The position numbers were made by a program, and so were the translations under genes. The notes below the pieces were generated by a model. It did no database searches, was not told the origin of the DNA, and saw only the letters and a list, made by a program, of their open reading frames with translations. Below, in pieces: positions 35,026-44,230 of a stretch of DNA of 64,000 nucleotides. The stretch covers positions 1,178,001-1,242,000 of the forward strand of contig NZ_CP049989.1 of assembly GCF_011388215.1 (NCBI RefSeq), in the 5' to 3' direction. The first letter of the stretch is position 1; each line of letters starts with the position of its first letter. Source of the stretch: Hydrogenophaga crocea (lineage in GTDB: Bacteria; Pseudomonadota; Gammaproteobacteria; Burkholderiales; Burkholderiaceae_C).

Positions 35026-35307
35026 ATGGACCACAGCGCCACGCATCAAACCCACCCGACGACGCCTGTTCACCTCGTCGGCCAGGTTCCCGTCGAAGTC
35101 CACCTGCCCGTCGGTTCCGAGATCGAATGTGTGGGGGGACATCTGTGGTTCACGGTGCGCCCGCCCGACAGCAACTTCTTTGTCGACGACAAATTCCTGG
35201 TAGCGGGCGAGAAGTTCCTGGCCTCGCAGAACCTCAGGATATGGATCTCCAGTTTCAGGGGAGAGCCCGCGGGTTATCGCTTGAGGCTTGGTGTGCATCT
35301 GAAGTAG
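35026..35307 (+). CDS. Small DUF2917-like protein
   Basis: 93 aa from the ATG at 35026. After a short polar N-terminus comes a beta-rich stretch (IECVGGHLWFTVRPPDSNFFVDDKF... then GEKFLASQNLRIWISS) with the spacing of DUF2917/cupin-like small proteins common in Burkholderiales. No clear ribosome site is seen. Function unknown; a second protein of this kind is at 49708. Convergent with the CoA-transferase gene. Confidence 0.55.
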   Translation: MDHSATHQTHPTTPVHLVGQVPVEVHLPVGSEIECVGGHLWFTVRPPDSNFFVDDKFLVAGEKFLASQNLRIWISSFRGEPAGYRLRLGVHLK

Positions 35308-35344
35308 GCCAGGGCGCGCATCGACAGCCTGGCGCCGGCCGCCC

Positions 35345-36754
35345 TCACGGCCATTGCGGCAAGTGGCTGCCAGGCGGCATGGAGGGCCTTGTCCATCCAG
35401 CCGGTGTCTGCGCGAAGCGAGCGGCGTGCGTTGACGCAACCAGACGCCCGTAGCCCGTGTCCGTGGCTTCGAGGAAGCGCTCGATCTCGGGCTTGGCGCA
35501 TGCGAGTCCGTTGGGAATGCGGCCCATGGAGCGCAACCAATGGGCCGTCTGTGCCAGTGAGACGCGCACGTGCCACGAACCGCCCTCTTGTTGCTGGCGG
35601 ACGAGCGCTGCCTGGGCGCCCAGGGCCATGAGGTACCCGCTCGCGTGATCGAGGATCTGCATCGGCAGCGCCTTGGGCGTGTCGGACCCCGCGGCCTGCG
35701 CCTCGGCGTGGTTGAAGCCGGTTGCCGTCTGCACGAGCGAGTCAAATCCTCGACGTTGAGCCCATGGGCCTTCATGCCCGTAGGCGCTGAGCGACACGCA
35801 GACGATGCCCGGGCGCAAATGTGCCAATCCTTCTGCGCTGAAGCCCAGTGCGGCCAGTCCACCTGGCCGGTAGCCCTGCATGAACACATGCGCTTGACTG
35901 CAGAGTTGGGCCAGGCGTTTGCGGCCTTCGGGCAGGCACAGATCGATCTGAGCTGAGAGCTTGCCGCGGCTGGTCTCAGCGATCACCTCCACGTTGGGCA
36001 AGTTCGGTGAGTTGATCAGCATCACGTCGGCGCCATAGGCTGCCAACGTGCGGCCGGCGACCGGGCCCGCCAGGATGCGCGTCAGATCAAGCACCCGGAT
36101 ACCTGTCAGCGGACGATCCGAGGATTTCATGCCTGGGAGTTGCCGTGGTTCCGCTTCTCCGATTTTCTCGATCGTGAACAGCGGAAGTTTGGCGACTGCC
36201 CTGGCAGGCTCGGACGCATCCCACTCCTCGAAGGTTCTGAGCGCGGCCACGACGAGGCCCTGCTCGGCAGCCATCTGCTCGAAGTCGAGCGCCGTCGTGT
36301 GTGACAAGGCCGCGATCACATCGGCCTTCGTGGTGGTGTCGTCGGCCTTCAGGCCCAGCAAGGCCAGCGCCCCTTCGCGGTGGTGTTTGAAGTTGGCGTG
36401 GATGCGAACCCAGCCATTGCGCGCGTCGGGGCCGCACGGGTAGAGCCCGGAGAAGCGGTCCCACACCTCGGGAATCACCCCATCCAGGCTCATGAAGTTG
36501 GAGCACTCCACCGCCGCATGCAGCATGTCGACCGACACCTGCTGGCGCCCGAAGCCACGCACGTGTCGCACCTCCGCGGCAGCAAGAGCCGCGGCAGCAA
36601 TGCTCGACTGGGCTGCCGTGCCCACGGCAAACGACGACGGCATGACCGGGTCGGAACCCGTCAAGGTCAACGAGGTCAGGGCGGACGTGGGCAGCCCGGC
36701 CCGGCACCAGAGGTCGGCGGTAACGGCGTTGGCGGGGGGTGGTACGGCGTTCAT
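35345..36754 (-). CDS. CaiB/BaiF (class III) CoA-transferase family protein
   Basis: 469 aa from the ATG at 36754 (MNAVPPPANAV); an ATG at 36796 is the alternative. The family core is GIRVLDLTRILAGPVAGRTLAAYGADV near residue 235 and the conserved RGFDSLVQTATG with its probable catalytic Asp. The end (PSMPPGSHLPQWP) is typical. An N-terminal 200-residue extension makes this the long two-part subtype. It moves CoA between carboxylic acids in catabolism. It stands alone on the minus strand between unrelated genes. Confidence 0.88.
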   Translation of the reverse strand: MNAVPPPANAVTADLWCRAGLPTSALTSLTLTGSDPVMPSSFAVGTAAQSSIAAAALAAAEVRHVRGFGRQQVSVDMLHAAVECSNFMSLDGVIPEVWDRFSGLYPCGPDARNGWVRIHANFKHHREGALALLGLKADDTTTKADVIAALSHTTALDFEQMAAEQGLVVAALRTFEEWDASEPARAVAKLPLFTIEKIGEAEPRQLPGMKSSDRPLTGIRVLDLTRILAGPVAGRTLAAYGADVMLINSPNLPNVEVIAETSRGKLSAQIDLCLPEGRKRLAQLCSQAHVFMQGYRPGGLAALGFSAEGLAHLRPGIVCVSLSAYGHEGPWAQRRGFDSLVQTATGFNHAEAQAAGSDTPKALPMQILDHASGYLMALGAQAALVRQQQEGGSWHVRVSLAQTAHWLRSMGRIPNGLACAKPEIERFLEATDTGYGRLVASTHAARFAQTPAGWTRPSMPPGSHLPQWP

Positions 36755-37057
36755 GGTGTCGATGTCGATCTTCGGGATCTCGGCGCTGCCAAGCATGCAA
36801 TCGGCCCATCCTGTCGCCGTCGGCGGTCGAAGCAATGAAATTCGATTCCCGACCTGCGACGCGCCCTCCTGCGTGGACCATTGCCCATGGCTGCCGCACG
36901 AAGCTGGCGCGTTGCCAGTCGCTGCGATTTCATGTGTGCGAAGTTTGACCCACCTAGGATGACCCGCGATCGATACCACCTCGCCATGGCCGTCTTGCCC
37001 GAAGGTGGGTGCAGCGTGGTTTTGACTCCGTGTTCACCTTGCATGGGTGACTTGTTG
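36755..37057 (+). other. Intergenic region upstream of an orphan terminator (possible small RNA)
   Basis: No gene is supported in these 300 bp. The interest lies in the strong plus-strand terminator that follows (37058-37090) with no plus-strand gene before it, which would fit a short non-coding transcript starting within this region. No promoter was identified with confidence. Confidence 0.3.
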
Positions 37058-37090
37058 GCGGTGAGGGTCTCGGCCCTCACCGCTTTTTTT
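37058..37090 (+). terminator. Orphan Rho-independent terminator
   Basis: A perfect 10-bp stem (GCGGTGAGGG with CCCTCACCGC), 6-nt loop and seven T residues. The orientation is plus strand only. The nearest upstream plus-strand coding gene ends at 35307, so it either ends a small RNA or is left over from a deleted gene. Confidence 0.8.
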
Positions 37091-37164
37091 CCTTCGATTT
37101 CTCGCAAGCCTGCCTACCAAAGTTCCCGATGGTTTGAACAGGACAGGGGCCGAACAATGACGCC

Positions 37165-37908
37165 ATGCCTGTCTCTGCGTTCTTGTTCGCCGCATTGGTG
37201 TTTGTTCTCGCCGGCATGGTGAAGGGCATCACCGGCATGGGTTTGCCGACCGTTGCGATCGCACTGCTGCCGATCCTCCTGCCCACCGGTCTGGCGGCGT
37301 CGCTGCTGGTGATGCCTTCACTGTTGACGAATATCTGGCAGTTTGTCCGGTCTCCCCGGTGCACAGCACTGATCAAGCGCCTGGCTGGTTTACTGGCCGG
37401 GGTGGTGTTTGGGGCCGTGCTGTCCCCTTTGCCCAATGTCTCGTCCGCCAGCACCCAGACACTTGTTCTGCTGGGCTTGGCACTCACTTTCTATGGAGTT
37501 GTCGCCCTGGTCGGCTGGCGGCTTCCCCATCCTGGTCGGCACGAGTGGTGGGCGGGCCCCTTGGCCGGTGTGGCCACTGGTGCGTTGACGGTGGCCAGTG
37601 GGGTGTTTGTGGTGCCTTCCGTCCCTTACCTGCAATCCCTCGGGCTCGACAAGGCAGAACTCGTGGGTGCGCTGGGATTGACGTTCACCGTCTGCACCGT
37701 TGTGCTTTGGTTCAGCCTCGGTGTATCGCCCACGTTGAGCGCTAACGCCTTGTGGTCGCTGCTCATGCTGGGTCCTGCGTTGCTGGGGATGTGGATTGGC
37801 GCAGCCTTGAGAGGCCGCCTCAGCGACCTGATGTTCAAGCGTTGCTTCCTGGGCACCTTGATCATGCTCGGCGTCTACACGGTGATGCGCGCCATCGGGA
37901 GCACTTGA
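37165..37908 (+). CDS. TauE/SafE family membrane transporter
   Basis: 247 aa with seven or eight helices. The N-terminal GMVKGITGMGLPTVAIALL and the second-half copy GVATGALTVASGVFVVPSVPYLQ are the two family repeats. These proteins export sulfite, sulfoacetate or other anions. Start ATG at 37165. It is followed after 2 bp by a small gene and then an MFS and an SDR gene on the same strand, an apparent operon. Confidence 0.9.
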   Translation: MPVSAFLFAALVFVLAGMVKGITGMGLPTVAIALLPILLPTGLAASLLVMPSLLTNIWQFVRSPRCTALIKRLAGLLAGVVFGAVLSPLPNVSSASTQTLVLLGLALTFYGVVALVGWRLPHPGRHEWWAGPLAGVATGALTVASGVFVVPSVPYLQSLGLDKAELVGALGLTFTVCTVVLWFSLGVSPTLSANALWSLLMLGPALLGMWIGAALRGRLSDLMFKRCFLGTLIMLGVYTVMRAIGST

Positions 37909-37910
37909 GC

Positions 37911-38171
37911 ATGACCGAGCTTGAAACCACAGGGCGCGAACTGGAGAGGCTCTACCGGTGTGCATTGGGGCTGACCGCGCTGCTCGAGGAGCTTGCACCC
38001 GGCGAAGCCATTCCCGAGCGCAAGTGGTTCCTGGTTCAGCAGTTGCTGCAGGAACTGACCGACTCTGCCGATGATGCGCGCGCCGGTCTGGTGCTGGCCA
38101 CGCTGCGCATGCCGAAATCCGTGCCAGCGATCGCGACGGCGGCCGGACCGAACCTTGAATCCCGTTCGTGA
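37911..38171 (+). CDS. Small hypothetical helical protein
   Basis: 86 aa from the ATG at 37911, two bases after the TauE stop. It is predicted mainly helical and acidic (ELETTGRELERLYRCALGL; LLEELAPGEAIPERK), soluble, with no known family. Its place inside the TauE-MFS-SDR run suggests it is translated, but no function can be proposed. Confidence 0.55.
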   Translation: MTELETTGRELERLYRCALGLTALLEELAPGEAIPERKWFLVQQLLQELTDSADDARAGLVLATLRMPKSVPAIATAAGPNLESRS

Positions 38172-38272
38172 CGCAGGTAGCAGGCTTCCTGCAAAACCCG
38201 TCCTTGTTCCATAGAGTGCTTGTGCGCTCCCGCATCTTGAGAACAACACCCGCCGGGATCACAGGCAACACC

Positions 38273-39499
38273 ATGCAGACGGCAAGCACTCGCCGCGGGG
38301 CTGACGCAACGCCCAGCTCAGACACCTCCCTCGTGATCCGCCTCGGGCTGTCGCAACTGGTGGCCTGGGGGGCGCTGCACTACATCATCGGGGTCTTCGG
38401 TGCCGACATCGCCCGTTCCATGGGCTGGAGTGCGGTGCGCGTGCATGGCGGCTTCTCCGTTTCCCTGGTGGTGATGGGTTTGAGTTCGCGTTGGGTCGGG
38501 GAATGGATCGATCGCCATGGAGGGCGCCGGGCGATGTCGATGGGCTTCTGGATCGGGGCCAGCGGCTGCGTTCTGCTTGCGCTCTCAAAAGACGTCGCGA
38601 CGTTCTATCTGGCCTGGGTGGTGCTCGGTTTCGCCATGCGCCTGTCGCTCTACGACGCCGCGTTCGCCTCGCTGGTCAAGGTGAAGGGCGTGCAATCGCA
38701 GCAGTCCATGACGGTGATCACTCTGTTCGGCGGTCTGGCCTCTACCGCGTTCTGGCCGCTCGGTCATGCGCTTGCTTCGGTTTGGGGATGGCGTGGTGCC
38801 CTGGTTGCCTACGCAGCCATTCTGGTGGTCTCGTCGCTGCTGCTGAGGACCATTCCGCGCGCGGCGACCGCGCAGGGCGTGGCGCGAACCGAGCCGGCCG
38901 GCAGCGAGACGGTCTTGCCGGTGCCGCTTGAAGCCGCCAAGACCGCCGCCTACGGTCTGGGCGCCACCCTCATCCTGTTCATGCAGGCCGGCATGGCAGC
39001 GCACTTCATCGAATTGCTGTCGCGGCTGGGTTGGGCGATCGGGGCGGTGGTCGCCATGTCCACGATGCTGGGCATCGGGCAGCTTCTGGGGCGTCTCTAC
39101 ATGGTGTTTCATGGCCACCGGTTTCCCATCTTGTGGATGAACCTGCTGCCCCCCAGCCTGCTGCTGCTGAGCTATGGCCTGTACTTCAACGGCGGCCAAT
39201 CGATCGTGCTCGCTGGCGCCTTTGCGCTGCTCTATGGTGCTGGTAACGGTATATCAACCATCACGCGGGGCGCGGTACCCGTTGCCTTGTTTGGTGCCAA
39301 GGGTTATGGCGCTCGCGTCGGCCGCGTACTGCGGCCGGCGTTCTTTGCATCGGCCGCTGCGCCGATGGCCTTTGCGTGGACTATCACGCAGTGGGGCGCG
39401 CAGGCAACGGTGAGCATCAACGTCGCGTTCTCGGCCATCCTGCTGGGCACCGCAGGGACGCTGATTCATCTCGACAGGAAAACCAGGAGATCGACATGA
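38273..39499 (+). CDS. MFS transporter
   Basis: 408 aa from the ATG at 38273; a GTG at 38168 overlapping the previous stop is possible but adds a non-membrane leader. Twelve helices; GEWIDRHGGRRAMSMG is the helix 2-3 signature. The N-terminal half (TSLVIRLGLSQLVAWG; LYDAAFASLVKVKG) closely matches the MFS protein at 1-662. Its stop overlaps the SDR start (ATGA, 39496-39499). Confidence 0.9.
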   Translation: MQTASTRRGADATPSSDTSLVIRLGLSQLVAWGALHYIIGVFGADIARSMGWSAVRVHGGFSVSLVVMGLSSRWVGEWIDRHGGRRAMSMGFWIGASGCVLLALSKDVATFYLAWVVLGFAMRLSLYDAAFASLVKVKGVQSQQSMTVITLFGGLASTAFWPLGHALASVWGWRGALVAYAAILVVSSLLLRTIPRAATAQGVARTEPAGSETVLPVPLEAAKTAAYGLGATLILFMQAGMAAHFIELLSRLGWAIGAVVAMSTMLGIGQLLGRLYMVFHGHRFPILWMNLLPPSLLLLSYGLYFNGGQSIVLAGAFALLYGAGNGISTITRGAVPVALFGAKGYGARVGRVLRPAFFASAAAPMAFAWTITQWGAQATVSINVAFSAILLGTAGTLIHLDRKTRRST

Positions 39500-40245
39500 G
39501 CAAGGAGACGCGAGGAACGGTGATCGTGACGGGAGGCGGCAGAGGCATCGGTGCCGAGGTCGTCCAACTGTGTGCCCAGGCTGGCCACGACGTCTTGTTC
39601 ACCTATGTCAGCAAGCCCCATCGGGCCCGGGAGGTGGTGGACCGGTGTGTACCTTACGGCGTGAAGGTGGTGGCCGTGCAGGCCGACGTTCGGGATCCCA
39701 TGCTGGCCAACGCAGTGGTGGAGCAGGCAGAGAGACTCTCCGCCGTGATCGGGCTGGTCAACAACGCCGGCATCACCAGCCGGATTGGATCATTCCTCGA
39801 TGTGGACATCGACACCATGCGCGACGTACTGGACGTCAACGTGCTCGGCACGATGGTGATGTGCCAGGCCGTTGTACGGCACTGGGTTGGGCGTGGTTCG
39901 GGTGGCAGCATCGTCAACGTGTCCTCCATCGCTGCCACGCTGGGCTCGCCCGGGGAGTACGTCCACTACGCGGGGTCCAAAGCGGCCGTCGAAGGCTTCA
40001 CCATCGGACTGGCCAAGGAGTTTGCGGACCAGGGCATCCGCGCCAACGTGGTTTCGCCAGGGACCACCGACACCGAAATTCATGCCCTCTCGGGCGAGCC
40101 CGGCCGGGCCGAGCGTGTCGCGCCAAAGATTCCGATGAAGCGGGCAGGGGACCCGCGCGAGATTGCGGAGGCCATTGCCTGGATGCTCTCGGACAAGGCG
40201 TCCTATGTCACTGGCACGGTGCTGCGTGTCGCCGGGGGACTTTGA
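39496..40245 (+). CDS. Short-chain dehydrogenase/reductase (SDR)
   Basis: 249 aa. Classical SDR marks: TGGGRGIG (12-19), NNAG (89-92), catalytic Ser in VNVSS (about 143) and Y158-x3-K162 in YAGSK. An NAD(P)(H)-dependent oxidoreductase similar to FabG-like enzymes. Start ATG 39496 is coupled to the MFS gene, so it may act on the transported compound or its CoA ester. Substrate unknown. Confidence 0.93.
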   Translation: MSKETRGTVIVTGGGRGIGAEVVQLCAQAGHDVLFTYVSKPHRAREVVDRCVPYGVKVVAVQADVRDPMLANAVVEQAERLSAVIGLVNNAGITSRIGSFLDVDIDTMRDVLDVNVLGTMVMCQAVVRHWVGRGSGGSIVNVSSIAATLGSPGEYVHYAGSKAAVEGFTIGLAKEFADQGIRANVVSPGTTDTEIHALSGEPGRAERVAPKIPMKRAGDPREIAEAIAWMLSDKASYVTGTVLRVAGGL

Positions 40246-40280
40246 TCGCCAAGGGGGCACGGATCCGATACCAAGGCCGT

Positions 40281-41183
40281 TCAACCTTGCTGCCCGGCGT
40301 CGATGAGGTAGTCAATGAGGGGTTGCACATAGCCGGGCGCCGCGCCCGCCGCGTGGTGCGTGCAGAGGATGAGCCGCCGTCTCGCCCAGGCATCACGCAG
40401 TGCGCGAACCTCCAGCCCGGGGTGTTTGGCTGTGAGGTGTTGCGTGGCCAGACTGGATACCACCGACACACCCACGCCGAGTGAAGCCATTCGCAACACC
40501 CCCTCGAAAGACCGCATGCGCACCCGGTAGTGGATCGCCTTTCCGTGCGCTGCGGCCTTGACCTGCAGGTAGGTGTAGAGCGCACTCTCTTCCGACAGAC
40601 CCACCATCGCGTGTTCGATGCACTCCTCAAACGTGGGCGACCCGCTCAGGGGCCGCATGAGTTCAGGGTGTCCGACGACCACAAGGGTGTCATCCGCCAG
40701 GGGAGTGCTGTGCAGCCCCGAGGTGTCCATGGTGTCGGCCAGGATGCCGATGTCCGCTTTCTTGCGGTGCAACGCCTCCAGAATCTCGCCGGTCCACATC
40801 TCCTGAACGTCGACATCGATCTCGGGGTGCAGGCTCAGGAAGCGCGCGAGCGGTTCCGGCAGGTAGGCCGACAGTGCGGCGGTGTTTGCCAGCAGCTTCA
40901 CACGTCCACGAACGCCGCGCGAAAACGGCGTCATCTGGTTGCGCAGCTTGTCTACCTCCTGCAGAACACTGCGTGCGTGCTTGGCCAGTTCAAGCCCCGC
41001 ATCGGTGGGCGTAACGCCGCTCTTGCCGCGTTCGAAGAGCCGCACACCCAAGGCACCCTCAAGTTCCTGCAGCCTGTTGCTTGCAGCAGCCAGTGACAGG
41101 TGGCACCGGCTCGCCCCCGCGGTGATCGATCCCGTTTCGAGCACTTCGATGAACAGCTTGAGTTTGGCGAGATCGATTTTCAT
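40281..41183 (-). CDS. LysR family transcriptional regulator
   Basis: 300 aa. Winged HTH at residues about 3-62 (KLKLFIEVLETGSITAGASRCHLSLAAASNRLQELE split by the turn), then a two-lobed effector domain. It is divergent from the TRAP binding-protein gene at 41420 with a 236-bp gap, and convergent with the SDR operon. It probably controls the binding-protein gene in response to its ligand. Confidence 0.93.
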   Translation of the reverse strand: MKIDLAKLKLFIEVLETGSITAGASRCHLSLAAASNRLQELEGALGVRLFERGKSGVTPTDAGLELAKHARSVLQEVDKLRNQMTPFSRGVRGRVKLLANTAALSAYLPEPLARFLSLHPEIDVDVQEMWTGEILEALHRKKADIGILADTMDTSGLHSTPLADDTLVVVGHPELMRPLSGSPTFEECIEHAMVGLSEESALYTYLQVKAAAHGKAIHYRVRMRSFEGVLRMASLGVGVSVVSSLATQHLTAKHPGLEVRALRDAWARRRLILCTHHAAGAAPGYVQPLIDYLIDAGQQG

Positions 41184-41419
41184 GAGATCGCTTGTCGGCT
41201 TCCGTGGTGCGCCCTGTCCTTGTGCGCCAGCGTCGCCCTGACTTTCTGATTCAGCTCGCCGCGGCCAACTGAAACCTGTTGGCTGGATGACGAGCGCAAT
41301 TCAACAGTGAACGGCACCGGTTGGGCACCCTATGGGCGCTCGAACCGACGCACTGCGTCATGGGCGCACGAGGCACAGAAGACGAGTGCCGCAACGTAAC
41401 CCTCGACTGATTGGATGAT

Positions 41420-42502
41420 ATGGAACGCAGAACCCTAACCAAATCGCTGGGACTGGCGGGCATCTTGGCCGCTGGCGCAGCGCCGGCCATCAGCAGCGCG
41501 CAACAGGAGATTCGCTGGCGACTCGCTTCGAGCTTCCCGAAGTCGCTCGACACGATCTATGGTGCGGCCGAGGACTTCTCCAACGTCGTGTCCGAACTCA
41601 CCGGAGGCAAGTTCAAGATCAGTGTTCACGCCGGCGGTGAGCTGATGCCTCCATTCTCGGTGGTGGACGGCGTTCAGGCGCGCACGGTTGAAATGGCGCA
41701 CACGGCCAGCTACTACTTCTTCGGCAAGGACCCGACCTTTGCCATCAGTGGTGCGATCCCCTTCGGCATGAACGCGCGTCAGATGACGGCATGGATGCTT
41801 GAGGGCAACGGCCTGAAGGTTACCCGGGAGTTCTACGCCAACTTCAACATCGTCAACTACCCGGGCGGCAACACCGGCGCCCAGATGGCGGGCTGGTTCC
41901 GTCGGGAAATCAAGACCGTCAACGATCTCAAGGGACTCAAGTTCCGGGTCGGCGGGTTTGCAGGGCGTGTGCTCAGCCGGCTTGGCGTGGTGCCTCAGAA
42001 CATCCCCGGCGGCGAGATCTACCAGGCTCTGGAGAAAGGCACGATCGACGCGGCCGAATGGATCGGACCGTACGACGACCTCAAGTTGGGCTTCCACAAG
42101 GTGGCGCCCAATTACTACTACCCGGGCTGGTGGGAAGGCGGGCTGAACTGCGAGTTCTACATCAACGACAAGGCCCTGGCGGAGTTGCCCAAGGAGTACC
42201 GCGACGTCATCGAGCATGCGTCCAAGGTGGCCCACGTGAACATGCAGGCCAAGTACGACGCTCGCAACCCGGTGGCGCTGCGCCAGCTGGCACAGAATGG
42301 CGTCAAGCTGCACGGCCTGAACACGACCATCATGGAAGCGGCCTTCAAGGAAGCGATGGACCTGTACAACGAACTCGGGTCGAGCAACGCCAACTGGAAG
42401 AAGGTGTACGACGACTACCGCAAGTTCCAGCGTGAGGTGAACCTCTGGTTCCGCTTCGCCGAGTCCGGCTTCGACCGTTTCATGCAGGCACAGCGCCTGT
42501 AA
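41420..42502 (+). CDS. TRAP transporter substrate-binding protein (TakP/FcbT1-like)
   Basis: 360 aa from the ATG at 41420; the in-frame TTG at 41411 is less likely. The leader MERRTLTKSLGLAG is Tat-like, ending near ISSAQQ. The mature part has the stretch EKGTIDAAEWIGPYDDLKLG and NYYYPGWWEGG, characteristic of the TakP (2-oxo acid) and FcbT1 (chlorobenzoate) branch. No membrane subunits are adjacent; the nearest DctQ and DctM are at 51529-53840. It is a paralogue of the protein at 53980-55068. Confidence 0.92.
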   Translation: MERRTLTKSLGLAGILAAGAAPAISSAQQEIRWRLASSFPKSLDTIYGAAEDFSNVVSELTGGKFKISVHAGGELMPPFSVVDGVQARTVEMAHTASYYFFGKDPTFAISGAIPFGMNARQMTAWMLEGNGLKVTREFYANFNIVNYPGGNTGAQMAGWFRREIKTVNDLKGLKFRVGGFAGRVLSRLGVVPQNIPGGEIYQALEKGTIDAAEWIGPYDDLKLGFHKVAPNYYYPGWWEGGLNCEFYINDKALAELPKEYRDVIEHASKVAHVNMQAKYDARNPVALRQLAQNGVKLHGLNTTIMEAAFKEAMDLYNELGSSNANWKKVYDDYRKFQREVNLWFRFAESGFDRFMQAQRL

Positions 42503-42544
42503 CGCCCGCGAACCGCTGGGTGCCCAGGAGGCCAGATGCTGAAG

Positions 42545-43315
42545 TCAGCGCCTGGCCTCTTGCTTCTTGACGAAGGCTTGCATGGCTTGCAGGAAAGGTT
42601 CTTCCTGGAAGCACGCCTGAAAGCTGGAGGCTTCGAAGGCGAGTCCTTCGTCCAGCCCGGGATGTGCCCGCAAAACGGACTGCTTCATGCGCGTGAGCAA
42701 GCCCAGTGGGCGCTGCGCAATCTCCTCTGCCAGTGCCAGCGCCTGCGAGCGAAGCTGATCCCGGGAAACAATTCGCGAGACCAGGCCGGCTTGTCTCGCT
42801 TCCTCTGCTGAAAGGCGCCGACCAGTCAGCAGCATGTCCATGGCGAGGTGTCTGCCCACGGCGCGTGGCAGCCGCTGCGTACCGCCGGCACCTGGCATGG
42901 CGTTCAGAGTCACCTCGGGGTGGGCGAACACCGCATCGTCGGCGGCCAGAACGATGTCGCACATCTCGGCCAGCTCACAGCCACCGCCCAGCACCATGCC
43001 ATGTACCGCCGCTATCACCGGCTTGGGGAATCGCCCCAGTTCCCTTGAGCAACCAATGAAGTCGGTCCGGGTGGCCTCGTCGTAGGTCATCGTCGACATG
43101 TCGGCGATATCGGCACCCGCGCAAAAATGCTTGCCGTCGGCCTGCAGAACGACCACGCGAACCGTTTCATCCGCCGCGAGCCGAAGCAGGTTGGCGTCCA
43201 ACTCATCTGTCAAAGCGCGGCTGAGCGCATTGAGGTTCTGGGGGCGCGCGAGTGTCATCACGGCCACGCCTGATTGCGTGCTGATGCCGACACGGGGCTG
43301 GGTCTCATTGCGCAT
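42545..43315 (-). CDS. Enoyl-CoA hydratase/isomerase family protein
   Basis: 256 aa from the ATG at 43315, chosen for its GGAGGTG ribosome site 5 nt ahead. Oxyanion-hole motif HFCAGADIADM near 66-76 and GGGCELAEMCD near 109-119, then PEVTLNAMPGAGGTQRLPR with the second catalytic region. A crotonase acting on CoA esters in acid breakdown. It is divergent from the racemase gene. Confidence 0.92.
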   Translation of the reverse strand: MRNETQPRVGISTQSGVAVMTLARPQNLNALSRALTDELDANLLRLAADETVRVVVLQADGKHFCAGADIADMSTMTYDEATRTDFIGCSRELGRFPKPVIAAVHGMVLGGGCELAEMCDIVLAADDAVFAHPEVTLNAMPGAGGTQRLPRAVGRHLAMDMLLTGRRLSAEEARQAGLVSRIVSRDQLRSQALALAEEIAQRPLGLLTRMKQSVLRAHPGLDEGLAFEASSFQACFQEEPFLQAMQAFVKKQEARR

Positions 43316-43502
43316 GTTCACCTCCATGGCTGACGGTCAGGCTAGACGCCCATGATCCGCGTTACATGAAAACCAGCAGGCCTTGCTTGAACAACATTCC
43401 TGCGAGCGTGCAAGGTCGACGCGTTGAGCGGTGGAGAATCGGCAACGCCTGCCGCAATCGAGCCCGGTTGTTCCGCTTCCCGTAGATGTTCGTTGAAAAC
43501 CG

Positions 43503-44180
43503 ATGAAGACAGTTGGCGTTCTGGGCGGTCTGGGTCCATTGGCAACGGTTGACTTTCTGGACAAGTTCTACCGCTGTGGCGATGCCTGCCAAGATCAGGA
43601 TCATCCGCCCGTCGAGGTCAGGCTTTGCACGGCCACACCGGATCGAAGTGCGTTCCTGGACGGGCATGGACCCAGTCCTCTCGGTCACCTGAGGGAGGCC
43701 GCGGTGTCTCTCAAGAAGTCGGGTGCGCAGTTTGGTGTCCTGATCTGCAACACCGCGCACATCTGGCATCGAGATTTGGAGCTCGCGTCCGGATTGCCGT
43801 TTCTGCACATCGCAGAACAGGTTCGATCCTTTCTGGAACACGCACGCACACCGGTCGGACTGCTCTGCACACCATGGACTGTCAAGGGTCGTGTGTACTC
43901 AAATGTGCTGCCACGTGAGAAGCTGGTCGAGCCCAGCGCTGAGGTGCTTGAACACGTACTGATGCCCGCCATACGACTGCTCAAGGCGAACCGCTTCGAC
44001 GAAGCCAGGCAACTGATCGCACGCGTGCTGACGCAGTTTGAGCGCGCCGGTTGCGAGGCGGTCATCCTGGGATGCACGGAGTTGCCAATCATCGCCAAGG
44101 CGTGCGCGACCCGTATGCAACTGATCGATCCCAATCAACTGCTGGCCGAAGCGGCGCGTCGCTACGCCATGGAGCGCTAA
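43503..44180 (+). CDS. Aspartate/glutamate racemase family protein
   Basis: 225 aa. The two catalytic cysteines are in CNTAH (C82) and GCTELP (C191), and GVLGGLGPLATVDF opens the protein. The family racemises Asp, Glu or related acids without PLP; hydantoin racemase and decarboxylase members also exist. It is convergent with the MFS gene at 44231. Confidence 0.9.
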   Translation: MKTVGVLGGLGPLATVDFLDKFYRCGDACQDQDHPPVEVRLCTATPDRSAFLDGHGPSPLGHLREAAVSLKKSGAQFGVLICNTAHIWHRDLELASGLPFLHIAEQVRSFLEHARTPVGLLCTPWTVKGRVYSNVLPREKLVEPSAEVLEHVLMPAIRLLKANRFDEARQLIARVLTQFERAGCEAVILGCTELPIIAKACATRMQLIDPNQLLAEAARRYAMER

Positions 44181-44230
44181 GCAGAAGCCACGGCGGTGCT
44201 TCGACAGCTTTCCTGCGTGACTCCGTCGGA

